NCBI RefSeq assembly: GCF_003477885.1
Contig: NZ_QUEE01000002.1
Span: 434,001 to 498,000, forward strand
Direction: 5' to 3'
Source of the DNA: Lachnotalea sp. AF33-28
GTDB taxonomy: Bacteria; Bacillota; Clostridia; Lachnospirales; Lachnospiraceae
Length of the DNA: 64,000 nucleotides
Part shown: one piece after another, positions 52,488 through 60,017 of the stretch
Layout of the letters: each line of letters opens with the position of its first letter
Position numbering within the stretch: position 1 is the first letter of the stretch
Notes under the pieces: generated by a model
Databases searched by the model: none
Seen by the model: only the letters and a program-made list of their open reading frames with translations
What the model was told of the DNA's origin: nothing
Translations under genes and position numbers: made by a program

Positions 52488-53048
52488 ATGGAGTACAGAA
52501 AGCTTTGTGCTGCCGAAATTAACCGGCAGCTGTTCTCACATTTTATCCGCCGGCAGACTGTTACCAAATGCTGGCGCAGAGAGGATGGAAAATGGGTGAT
52601 AAAGGACGCCCCGTTTATAGATGACTGGGGCGAGACGGAATACCAGGAACTGGTGCGCTGTCTGATCAATACGGTGAATACGGATGGCGCGGTGTTCGGA
52701 GCGTTTGAGGGCGGAGCGCTCAAGGGCTTCGCATCCGTGGAAAGCGCGCCGATGGGTCAAAACGGGGAGTATCTTGATTTGTCCTGCATACATGTCTCGC
52801 AGGACCTAAGGGGCCGCGGTATCGGCCGGACCCTGTTTGACATGGCATGCCGGTGGGCAAGGGAGCACGGGGCTGGTAAGCTGTATATTTCAGCTCATTC
52901 GGCTGTGGAATCCCAGGCATTTTATGAAGCCATGGGCTGCAGGGAAGCGCAGGAATATAACCGCAGGCATGTGGAGGCGGAACCCTTTGATTGCCAGCTG
53001 GAATGCGTCCTGAAAGACAGCCCGGCAAAGGATTGGGGAGGTGAATGA
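52488..53048 (+). CDS. GNAT-family N-acetyltransferase
   Basis: 186 aa from ATG 52488 (GAGGAAAGGA upstream). The acetyl-CoA signature is DLRGRGIGRTLFDMA (about 105-119), with a preceding beta strand LDLSCIHVSQ and following YISAHSAVESQAFYEAMGC. Acceptor unknown. Its stop overlaps the next start (ATGA), showing translational coupling. Confidence 0.85.
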   Translation: MEYRKLCAAEINRQLFSHFIRRQTVTKCWRREDGKWVIKDAPFIDDWGETEYQELVRCLINTVNTDGAVFGAFEGGALKGFASVESAPMGQNGEYLDLSCIHVSQDLRGRGIGRTLFDMACRWAREHGAGKLYISAHSAVESQAFYEAMGCREAQEYNRRHVEAEPFDCQLECVLKDSPAKDWGGE

Positions 53049-53758
53049 GCGTGAAAAGAGCCGTTGATTTAAACGAGATATCGGACGGCAGTTTATACGG
53101 TGCCAATGATATGGTGAGAGCGGACTGCGGCGGATGCACAGGCTGTTCTGCCTGCTGCCGGGGAATGGGAAGCTCTGTCATTTTGGATCCCCTGGATATA
53201 TACAGGCTGTGCACGGGTCTGAAATGTGACTTTGACATGCTTTTGGCGGGACATCTTGAGTTAAATGTGGTGGATGCAGTGATACTGCCGAATCTGAAGA
53301 TGACCGGCCCGAAGGAGAGCTGCAGCTTTTTAAGTCCTTCAGGCCGATGCGGCATTCATGCTTACCGTCCGGGAATCTGCAGGCTGTTTCCTTTGGGAAG
53401 ATACTATGAAAACGGTACTTTACGTTATTTCCTGCAGGTCCATGAGTGTAAAAAGGAAAACCGCGCAAAGATCAAAGTGCGAAAATGGCTGGATATGCCG
53501 GATCTAAAACGGTATGAAAAATTTGTGACGGACTGGCATTATTTCTTAAACGATGCTGAGGCGGCGGTGGCGCAGGAACCGGATCCGGAGATCAGAAAAG
53601 GAATCAGCCTCTATCTGCTCCAGAATTTTTACCGCAGACCATACGGCCCCATCCGGCCTGAGCAATATGTCGGTGAGAAAGATTTTTATGAACAGTTTGA
53701 CAGGCGGCTGGCAGAGGCGAGGGAGAATCTTACCATACAGCCGGAAACAACGTGTTAA
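53045..53758 (+). CDS. YkgJ-family cysteine-cluster protein
   Basis: 237 aa. The N-terminal cluster is CGGCTGCSACCRGMG (about 20-34), completed by CSFLSPSGRCGIHAYRPGIC near 95-115. This is the YkgJ-type Zn/Fe-chelating region. A helical C-terminal part follows. Metal binding is likely, enzymatic role unknown. Coupled to the GNAT gene by a 4-nt overlap. Confidence 0.85.
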   Translation: MSVKRAVDLNEISDGSLYGANDMVRADCGGCTGCSACCRGMGSSVILDPLDIYRLCTGLKCDFDMLLAGHLELNVVDAVILPNLKMTGPKESCSFLSPSGRCGIHAYRPGICRLFPLGRYYENGTLRYFLQVHECKKENRAKIKVRKWLDMPDLKRYEKFVTDWHYFLNDAEAAVAQEPDPEIRKGISLYLLQNFYRRPYGPIRPEQYVGEKDFYEQFDRRLAEARENLTIQPETTC

Positions 53759-53778
53759 GTTAAAAACAGGAGGGTTTT

Positions 53779-54033
53779 ATGGGAGAATTATCACAGCTTC
53801 CCAACATCGGCAAGGTCGTGGAAGCACAGCTTAATGAAGTGGGGATCTATACTTACGAACAGTTAAAGGAAACCGGCAGCAAACAGGCCTGGTTGAAGAT
53901 TAAAGCCGTGGATGAGAGCGCATGCATCCACAGGCTTCTGGCTCTGGAAGGCGCTGTCCGCAACATCAAAAAGAGTCAGCTGCCGGAGGAAGTGAAGGCG
54001 GATTTAAGGGAATTTTACCAATCTGCTAAGTAG
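53779..54033 (+). CDS. TfoX C-terminal-domain protein
   Basis: 84 aa with AGGAGG before the ATG. It has the helix-hairpin-helix-like opening LSQLPNIGKVVEAQLNEVGI and a helical rest (EGAVRNIKKSQLPEEVKADL) matching the C-terminal half of TfoX/Sxy. The N-terminal half is missing here, but a stand-alone TfoX-N protein exists on the mobile element (21974-22294). DNA binding is plausible. Last gene of the four-gene set. Confidence 0.85.
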   Translation: MGELSQLPNIGKVVEAQLNEVGIYTYEQLKETGSKQAWLKIKAVDESACIHRLLALEGAVRNIKKSQLPEEVKADLREFYQSAK

Positions 54034-54102
54034 GATATTTTATGCAAGTTTGCCATTGAAAAACATCGGCTGTTTTGGTATCATTTTATCTATCGAGCAG
54101 CA

Positions 54103-54141
54103 AAACGCGTAAGACCAGATTCGGTCTTGCGCGTTTTTTTG
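54103..54141 (+). terminator. Rho-independent terminator
   Basis: AACGCGTAAGACC / GGTCTTGCGCGTT stem (one wobble) followed by seven T. It ends the TfoX-C operon. Confidence 0.93.
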
Positions 54142-54144
54142 TTC

Positions 54145-54288
54145 TTCAATAGGAAAATACGACCTATTGAACAAAAAACGCTCCGCTTAGGATCGCACTG
54201 CGGCGGGAAGGTATTATGTCGCCAGGGCGACCCGCCGCAGGCGGAGAATCCCGCGAGCGGGATTCTTTTTCATGTGCCCGGCGGGCAC
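54145..54288. repeat. Post-terminator GC-rich repeat, family B, copy at tfoX-C
   Basis: Hairpin TTCAATAGG...CCTATTGAA, A-run, then GCACTGCGGCGGGAAGG...CCCGCCGCAGGCGG around GTCGC-CAGG-GCGAC; extra hairpins AATCCCGC-GAGCGGGATT and GTGCCCG-GCGGGCAC follow. It matches 51370-51487 over most of its length. No gene in this gap. Confidence 0.75.
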
Positions 54289-54327
54289 ACGTTCCTATTT
54301 TTAAAGCCATATTAGGAGGTTACTCAA

Positions 54328-55758
54328 ATGAATGAGCAATATGTAAATGCTTTTCTGGAAAAGGAAAAGATCGGAACGCTGATGAGAAAGTATGCAGTGC
54401 CCTGCATCATTTCACTTCTGGTTGCGGCGCTTTATAACATTGTGGATCAGATCTTTATCGCTAACGCGGATTATCTGGGCTCAACCGGCAACGCGGCCAA
54501 TACGGTTGTATTTCCCCTCACCGTGGTGGCATTAGCTGTGGCGGTCATGATCGGAGACGGATGCTGTGCTTTTGTGAGTATCAGCCTGGGTGCCGGAGAG
54601 AAAGAAAATGCGCACAGAGGGATTGGCAGCGCTATCGTGCTCTGCCTCCTCTTAAGCGCAGTTATAACGGCGCTGTATCTGATATTCCGGGACCCGATCC
54701 TGACCATGTTCGGCGGAAGTGTCAATGAAGAAACGTTTGTGCAGTCCAAAGAATACTTTCTGTACATTACGATAGGAATCCCGTTTTATATGTTCGGCCA
54801 GGCGATGAACCCGATCATCCGTTCCGACGGAAGTCCCAAATTTGCCATGCTCTCCACGCTGGCCGGTGCGGCGCTCAACCTTATACTGGATCCGATTTTT
54901 ATCTTTGCATTCCATTGGGGCATGATGGGGGCTGCGGTGGCAACGGTGATCGGCCAGGTGCTGACTGCAGCGCTGTCCGTTTATTACCTGCTGCATATGA
55001 AAGCCGTCCGGCTGAAAAAGACGAGTTTTCGTCTGCGGGGACGGCTGATCAGGCGGTTTTTATCCCTCGGAATCTGCAGCTTCCTGTCCCAGATCTCGCT
55101 CGTGGCTGCGATGGCCGCCATCAATAATATGGTGCGCAGATATGGCGCAGCAGATCCCATATTCGGACAGAACGAGTATGCTCAGATCCCCATGGCGGTG
55201 GTGGGAATCGTTATGAAATTTTTTCAGATCGTCATTTCGATAGTGGTGGGGATGGCAGCAGGCTGTATCCCGATTGTAGGCTATAATATCGGAGCTGGCA
55301 GAAAGGACCGGGCGCGCAGCCTGTTCACCCGCCTGCTGGCTGCGGAAGCCCTGGTGGGGGCTGCCGCGATGTTTATAGTGGAGGTACTGCCGGGACAGCT
55401 GATCGCTGTCTTCGGTGCCGCCAACGAGAGTGCTTACTATACGGAATTTGCGGTGAAAGCGTTTCGCATCTATCTGTGCATGATCATCCCTGCGTGTGTG
55501 AATAAGGCTACCTTTATCTATCTGCAGTCGCTGGGTAAAGCGCTGATCTCCACGCTGCTGTCCATGGTGCGTGAGGTGGTGTTCGGTGTGGGATTTGCAC
55601 TGCTGCTGCCGAGGTTTTTCGGCCTGGACGGCGTGCTGTATTCGATGCCGGTATCAGATGCGCTGACATTTTTTCTGTCAGCTGCTGTGATCGTCTATAC
55701 CTGCAGGCTCCTTGGCAAAGAACACAGAGCAGCGCATGCTCTGAATGCGGAGGGATGA
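54328..55758 (+). CDS. MATE-family efflux transporter
   Basis: 476 aa with AGGAGG before ATG 54328. Twelve membrane segments and the family blocks ALYNIVDQIFIANADYLG, MIGDGCCAFVSISLGAGEKE and GCIPIVGYNIGAGRKDRA identify a MATE exporter of the Na+ or H+-driven type. Substrates may include cationic drugs. It converges with the MFS gene, 19 nt between stops, with no clear terminator between them. Confidence 0.93.
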   Translation: MNEQYVNAFLEKEKIGTLMRKYAVPCIISLLVAALYNIVDQIFIANADYLGSTGNAANTVVFPLTVVALAVAVMIGDGCCAFVSISLGAGEKENAHRGIGSAIVLCLLLSAVITALYLIFRDPILTMFGGSVNEETFVQSKEYFLYITIGIPFYMFGQAMNPIIRSDGSPKFAMLSTLAGAALNLILDPIFIFAFHWGMMGAAVATVIGQVLTAALSVYYLLHMKAVRLKKTSFRLRGRLIRRFLSLGICSFLSQISLVAAMAAINNMVRRYGAADPIFGQNEYAQIPMAVVGIVMKFFQIVISIVVGMAAGCIPIVGYNIGAGRKDRARSLFTRLLAAEALVGAAAMFIVEVLPGQLIAVFGAANESAYYTEFAVKAFRIYLCMIIPACVNKATFIYLQSLGKALISTLLSMVREVVFGVGFALLLPRFFGLDGVLYSMPVSDALTFFLSAAVIVYTCRLLGKEHRAAHALNAEG

Positions 55759-55777
55759 CGCATATTACAGACTGCGG

Positions 55778-57076
55778 TCAGCTGCTTTCCAGCTCCCATA
55801 TATGGCGATCTCTGCGAAAGGACAGACAGGTGAAGATGCCGATGAACCCTAAGAGGAAAAACAGCAGCGCGGCGCCTGATCCTTTGCCGGTTCCAAACAG
55901 CAGCGCCGGCAGGCTGCCCTTAGCCTGTCCCGCCATAAATGGTTCCGCCACCTTATCCACCAGAACACCGCCCAGCAGATAACCCAACGGAATTGTGAAA
56001 AACTGGAGCGTATTGCGGACGGAAAATACCCGTCCCTGGATTTCGATCGGAATGCGGGAGCGGAACAGCGCGTTCATATTAGCGTTCATAAAGGGAATAA
56101 AAATCCACCCTGATACGGCGCCCAGGCACCAGACCGCGTTGCTGCGCCCGAAAGCCAGCAGAAAGTTTTCAGTGCTCATGGAAAACAGCAGCGCATTGCA
56201 GATCACCCGCACGCGGCTTTTAGGCTGCGCCGCAAGGGAAACGAGTATGCTGCCTGTCAGATTGGCCAGCCCTGTGCAGGTATTCACCATGCCTAAAGAC
56301 AGCTGGCCTGCTCCGCTTCTGGACAGCAGCATGGCGGGCAGTGCGGCGTTATACATGGATGCGGTCAGGTTAATCGCTGCTAAAAACAGAATCAGATCCA
56401 ATATGCCGCGGTTTTTCTTAAGGTAATGCAGTCCTTCCTTAGCCAGACGCCATACGGATTCCTTCTTCTTTGAAGCAAGGAGTGCGGCTTCCGGTATTTT
56501 AATAAAAAAAGCCAGCGACAGAAAGGCAGCCGCGAATGTGATCAGGTCAAAAGCGATCACAGCGGACATGCCGAAGAAGGAAAAAACGGCGGAGGCGATG
56601 ACCGGAGTCAGAATGGTGACCAGCGAGTTGGAAAAAGACTGCATGCCGCTGACGCGCTGGACCTGTTCTTTCGGGGTCAAGAGGCTGACCGCCACGTCTG
56701 AGGCGGGCTGCTGCAGCGTATTCATGATACCGTTTAAGCCGTTGAGCAGATACAGATGCCAGATCATAAGGCGTCCGGAAGAGAGCAGCAGCAAAACGGC
56801 GGCCGTGCTTACGGCGGCAAAACTGTCACATACCAGCATGGTAAACTTCTTGTTCCATCGGTCGCTTAAAGCGCCTGCAAAAATGCTTAACAGCACATAA
56901 GGTGCATAGGAACAGATGGTGAGCAGAGAGGTGGACAGCGCCGAACCGGTCTGCTGATAGGCCCAGATCACCAGCGCATAGCTCGTCATAGAGCTGCCCA
57001 GTGCGGAAAAGGCCTGCGTCGCCCATAAGAGGACGAATGTGTGTAATCCTTTGAACGTATGATGAATCGTTTTCAT
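55778..57076 (-). CDS. MFS transporter (MFS_3-like exporter)
   Basis: 432 aa with about twelve membrane segments. The motif GALSDRWNKKF (loop 2-3, about 63-73) and NTLQQPASDVAVSLL are typical of the drug-exporter MFS group that also holds macrolide-efflux-like proteins. AGAAGGG lies before ATG 57076. Substrate unknown. A long inverted repeat upstream may control it. Confidence 0.88.
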   Translation of the reverse strand: MKTIHHTFKGLHTFVLLWATQAFSALGSSMTSYALVIWAYQQTGSALSTSLLTICSYAPYVLLSIFAGALSDRWNKKFTMLVCDSFAAVSTAAVLLLLSSGRLMIWHLYLLNGLNGIMNTLQQPASDVAVSLLTPKEQVQRVSGMQSFSNSLVTILTPVIASAVFSFFGMSAVIAFDLITFAAAFLSLAFFIKIPEAALLASKKKESVWRLAKEGLHYLKKNRGILDLILFLAAINLTASMYNAALPAMLLSRSGAGQLSLGMVNTCTGLANLTGSILVSLAAQPKSRVRVICNALLFSMSTENFLLAFGRSNAVWCLGAVSGWIFIPFMNANMNALFRSRIPIEIQGRVFSVRNTLQFFTIPLGYLLGGVLVDKVAEPFMAGQAKGSLPALLFGTGKGSGAALLFFLLGFIGIFTCLSFRRDRHIWELESS

Positions 57077-57134
57077 GACTTTGCCCTTCTTTATCTCGTA
57101 TGAATTTCAGAGTGCTCTGGATGCAGTATGAGGC

Positions 57135-57222
57135 GCAAAGTCTTATCGGACAAAATTGATAGTAACTTAAAGATAAAACATATTCTTGCTTCCATACAAG
57201 TCTGTCCGAATAATGACTTTGC
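57135..57222 (-). repeat. Long inverted repeat in the MFS gene leader
   Basis: GCAAAGTCTTATCGGAC (57135-57151) is inverted at 57204-57222 as GTCCGAATAATGACTTTGC, with a 2-nt indel and 52-nt loop. It lies about 60-150 nt upstream of the MFS start. A leader structure or operator is possible. The remainder of 57077-57368 shows no gene. Confidence 0.6.
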
Positions 57223-57368
57223 ATGGAATGCGGTCAATACACAGCATAAATATCCCCCTTTCCTTCAGCGGAACTTTAATCAAAGAATACGCGGCGGCGC
57301 TTCCTGATGCAATAGAATCTTTATGACAGAACTGTTTTTTACTGATCATGAATTTGAAAATGAAATAA

Positions 57369-57415
57369 CAAAAGCCTGTAACAACATATAAATCTGCTGT
57401 TATCAGGCTTTTTTA
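57369..57415 (-). terminator. Rho-independent terminator of the CD3324-family gene
   Basis: AAAAGCCTG...TAACA pairs with TGTTATCAGGCTTTT across a short loop. T-runs stand on both strands. It lies directly after the minus-strand gene stop. Confidence 0.85.
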
Positions 57416-57679
57416 TCACTTTTCATATACTATTTTTCTGATCGAATGCACCGACAGATAATAGGCTTCGGCCAGCTCATCCACCGAGCTTCCGTCCGCG
57501 TAATCCTGCCGTATCCGCGCGTTCCTCTCGTTTAACTCGGCCCGTGAACCGGACAGCTCGCCCCATTTGCGGCGCCCGTCCTTTTGGGAGGGGATATAGA
57601 GATAACCCCCTTGAACATACCGCTGAAGCTCTCTGACCAGACTGTCAGGGAGAACCAGCTCTGCTTTATAATATTTCAT
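57416..57679 (-). CDS. CD3324-family HTH-like protein
   Basis: 87 aa from ATG 57679 (AAGGAG 9-10 nt upstream; GTG 57688 is weaker). The opening MKYYKAELVLPDSLVRELQR and GGYLYIPSQKDGRRKWGELS are typical of the family named after C. difficile CD3324. The C-terminal part (DYADGSSVDELAEAYYLSVHSIRKIVYE) looks like an HTH similar to sigma-70 region 4. Function unknown; probably DNA binding. Confidence 0.85.
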   Translation of the reverse strand: MKYYKAELVLPDSLVRELQRYVQGGYLYIPSQKDGRRKWGELSGSRAELNERNARIRQDYADGSSVDELAEAYYLSVHSIRKIVYEK

Positions 57680-57744
57680 GCCACTCACTCCTTGAATACA
57701 GATTTTATCGTATCTTCAAGTCGCAAAGCCGGCATGTAACGCCT

Positions 57745-57796
57745 TTTTACTCCATGCAAGCGGCGTGACAATCTGCTGGCCCTGCATGGAGTAAAA
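57745..57796. repeat. Perfect 14-bp inverted repeat
   Basis: TTTTACTCCATGCA (57745-57758) and TGCATGGAGTAAAA (57783-57796) with a 24-nt loop. It lies in the 288-nt gap between the CD3324-family and HIT genes; no T-run makes a terminator unlikely. Confidence 0.7.
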
Positions 57797-57924
57797 CTTC
57801 TGTCAATCTTAATCTATGACACATGATCCTCACCGCCTCTATTTGTTTTTCTATCATTATAAGGGTATTTTGTCCGATGCGCAAGTATATTGGGGGGCAA
57901 TTGCAATAACCGTAACGTCCAACG

Positions 57925-57966
57925 GTTACTGTTTACGGTTGCCGATAAAGCAGCAGCGATGTTCAC
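57925..57966. repeat. Left-end fragment of repeat family A
   Basis: GTTACTGTTTACGG, then TTGCCGATAAAGCAGC, matches the first 30 nt of the 200-bp repeat. It abuts the HIT gene stop. Confidence 0.6.
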
Positions 57967-58437
57967 TTAGCTAAAGTATAAAGATATCTTCTCTTTTAAC
58001 TGTGCAAAGAGAAAGTCCGCAGCTTCGTCTGTTATTTGTGCCGGCTTCTTATTATCATAATGGTGTGCGAACTCATCATCCCTATATTCACGATTCTTAA
58101 TAATGACCGGTTCGGCGTATCTGGGACGCATATGAAAATGAACGTGGGGACAGGCGCAATCTGCCTTATAAGCGTCATTCATCAGGCATGACCAATTAAA
58201 CATTGTCGCACCCAACTCGGATTTTAGCATTTGTTCAAGTGAGGACATAATCACCTTTAACGAAATCCATTGCTCTATATTCAAATCAGATATACTTTGA
58301 CAGTGCTCCTGGCAGACCACCATGCATCTTCCTATATAATCCTGCTTGTCCGCAAGAAATACTATCCAATCGTTATTTTCATAAAGCATCCATTTTTTAT
58401 CTTGGGGAGTTAAATTGCAAAGCGCACATTCTAACAT
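57967..58437 (-). CDS. HIT-family protein
   Basis: 156 aa with AGGAGG before ATG 58437. The histidine triad is HVHFHMRPR (about 102-110), in place of the strict HxHxHxx. An N-terminal CALCN pair may bind zinc. The family hydrolyses nucleotide phosphoramidates or dinucleoside polyphosphates. Substrate unknown. Monocistronic. Confidence 0.85.
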   Translation of the reverse strand: MLECALCNLTPQDKKWMLYENNDWIVFLADKQDYIGRCMVVCQEHCQSISDLNIEQWISLKVIMSSLEQMLKSELGATMFNWSCLMNDAYKADCACPHVHFHMRPRYAEPVIIKNREYRDDEFAHHYDNKKPAQITDEAADFLFAQLKEKISLYFS

Positions 58438-58530
58438 CGGATCTTCCTCCTATACGCCAAAACTTATTTTATTCTACTATCAGCATGCAGAATTGTCAAA
58501 CCGCTCATCAAGGAGTACTTAGAATTGTTA

Positions 58531-58730
58531 CTGTTCACGGCTGCCGATAAAGCAGCGAATGACAGGGCAGAGTATGGTCCTCATAGGGATCCCTTGAAGC
58601 CCGCCGGTTCTTTCGCTGCGTAGTTTGCAGCGTTAGAACCGCTGCGCGCTTCACGGAGCGAGAGCGCGTCCCTATGAGGACCATACTCTGCCCTGTCATT
58701 CGCGGTAGGTTTACGACAACCGTGAACAGT
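58531..58730. repeat. 200-bp palindromic repeat, family A, copy 2
   Basis: Ends CTGTTCACGG / CCGTGAACAG are perfect inverted repeats. A perfect 35-bp inverted repeat lies at 58555-58589 and 58669-58703. The 79-bp centre holds CGGTTCT...AGAACCG around CGCTGC...GCAGCG, and CGCGCT...AGCGCG. It is nearly identical to 41158-41357. No ORF; MITE-like or structured-RNA-like. The rest of 58438-58901 shows no gene. Confidence 0.92.
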
Positions 58731-58901
58731 GACTTCGAATTTCTTAAATTTTTCTGCCAATCCCATTACAGATTTCCACAAAGAGAAAAGTATGGTAAAA
58801 TAGACAGAAAATGAAGCATTTATCCCAGATGCAATTGAAAAAGAACAGAGAAGTGTGTGCAAATCGTCAACCTTTGAGGTGACATAAAAAAGGAGAACAG
58901 G

Positions 58902-60017
58902 ATGGAAGAGATAAAACAAATCAAACCGCCGGTGGAGGTGCGCTGCGGGAAGGAGCTTAAAGCGCTGGCCGCCTGCGATACGGGCAGGCGGCCGGAGAAC
59001 TGGAAGCTTTCGCCCAAAGCGGTGCGGACATTTATACTCGGCAGCAGAGAGCCGCTGGTATATGAAGGGGAAGAAATACATATCGAAAAAAAATATTTAG
59101 GCAACGACGCCCTGGTGGAGCGCTGTATTGTGACGCTGGCCGGAAACCGCGGCCTGATGCTGGTGGGAGAGCCGGGAACGGCTAAGACCATGCTGTCCGA
59201 GCTGCTGAGCGCCGCCATCAGCGGCACCAGCACAAACACGATCCAGGGAACGGCAGGCACCACAGAGGACATGATCAAATATACCTGGAACTATGCCCTC
59301 CTGTTGGCTAAGGGGCCGGTGCGGGAGGCGCTGGTGCCGTCGCCGCTGTATATCGGGATGGACAGGGGCATCATCACCCGCTTTGAAGAGATCACCAGAA
59401 CGCCGGCTGAGATTCAGGACAGCCTGATCAGCGTATTGAGTGATAAGGTGCTCAATGTGCCGGAACTGGGGGATGAGGGCCTGCTGTTTGCGAGACCGGG
59501 ATTCAATGTGATCGGCACGGCCAATACCAGGGATAAGGGCGTCAATGAGATGAGCAGCGCCTTAAAGCGCCGGTTTAACTTCGAGACGGTGATGCCGGTC
59601 CGGGATGTGGCGCTGGAAAAACAGATCATCATCAGCGAGGTTTCCCAGCTGGCGGCGGACAGCCATATCGATATGCCCGTGGATGAGGATGTGGCGGAGC
59701 TTCTGGCATCCACCTATCATGAGCTGCGGGAGGGCATATCCTCCTATGGGCACCGCATCGACACTCCGGCCGCTGTGATGAGCACGGCGGAAGCCGTATC
59801 CGTGTACTATCAGACCATGATGACCGCATATTATTACGGGGACAGCGCCATGGATGTGGGATGCCTGGTTCAGAACCTGACCGGCGCGGTCCGCAAGGAG
59901 ACGAAGGATGATCTGGAAAAGGTGAAAAGTTATTTTAATACGGTGATCCGTGATAAAGGAAGTAGAGAGGGCGGCATATGGAAGGAATACTACGAGGCGA
60001 GGAAATATCTGCGGTAA
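58902..60017 (+). CDS. MoxR-type AAA+ ATPase (YehL-like)
   Basis: 371 aa with AAAAGGAG before ATG 58902. Walker A GEPGTAKT at residues 89-96, a Walker-B-like acidic region ITRFEEITRTPAEIQ, sensor 1 VIGTANTRDKGVNEM and the arginine-bearing LKRRFNFETV follow in MoxR order. MoxR ATPases act as chaperones with VWA partners; a VWA gene is two genes downstream. The length and gene order match E. coli YehL. First gene of the four-gene operon. Confidence 0.88.
   Translation: MEEIKQIKPPVEVRCGKELKALAACDTGRRPENWKLSPKAVRTFILGSREPLVYEGEEIHIEKKYLGNDALVERCIVTLAGNRGLMLVGEPGTAKTMLSELLSAAISGTSTNTIQGTAGTTEDMIKYTWNYALLLAKGPVREALVPSPLYIGMDRGIITRFEEITRTPAEIQDSLISVLSDKVLNVPELGDEGLLFARPGFNVIGTANTRDKGVNEMSSALKRRFNFETVMPVRDVALEKQIIISEVSQLAADSHIDMPVDEDVAELLASTYHELREGISSYGHRIDTPAAVMSTAEAVSVYYQTMMTAYYYGDSAMDVGCLVQNLTGAVRKETKDDLEKVKSYFNTVIRDKGSREGGIWKEYYEARKYLR

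Noticed and set aside
51370..54288. CRISPR array
   Set aside because: Only two distant copies of the repeated unit; no regular short direct repeats with spacers and no cas genes in the window.
57745..57796. Terminator for the HIT gene
   Set aside because: The stem is perfect but there is no T-run on the minus strand.
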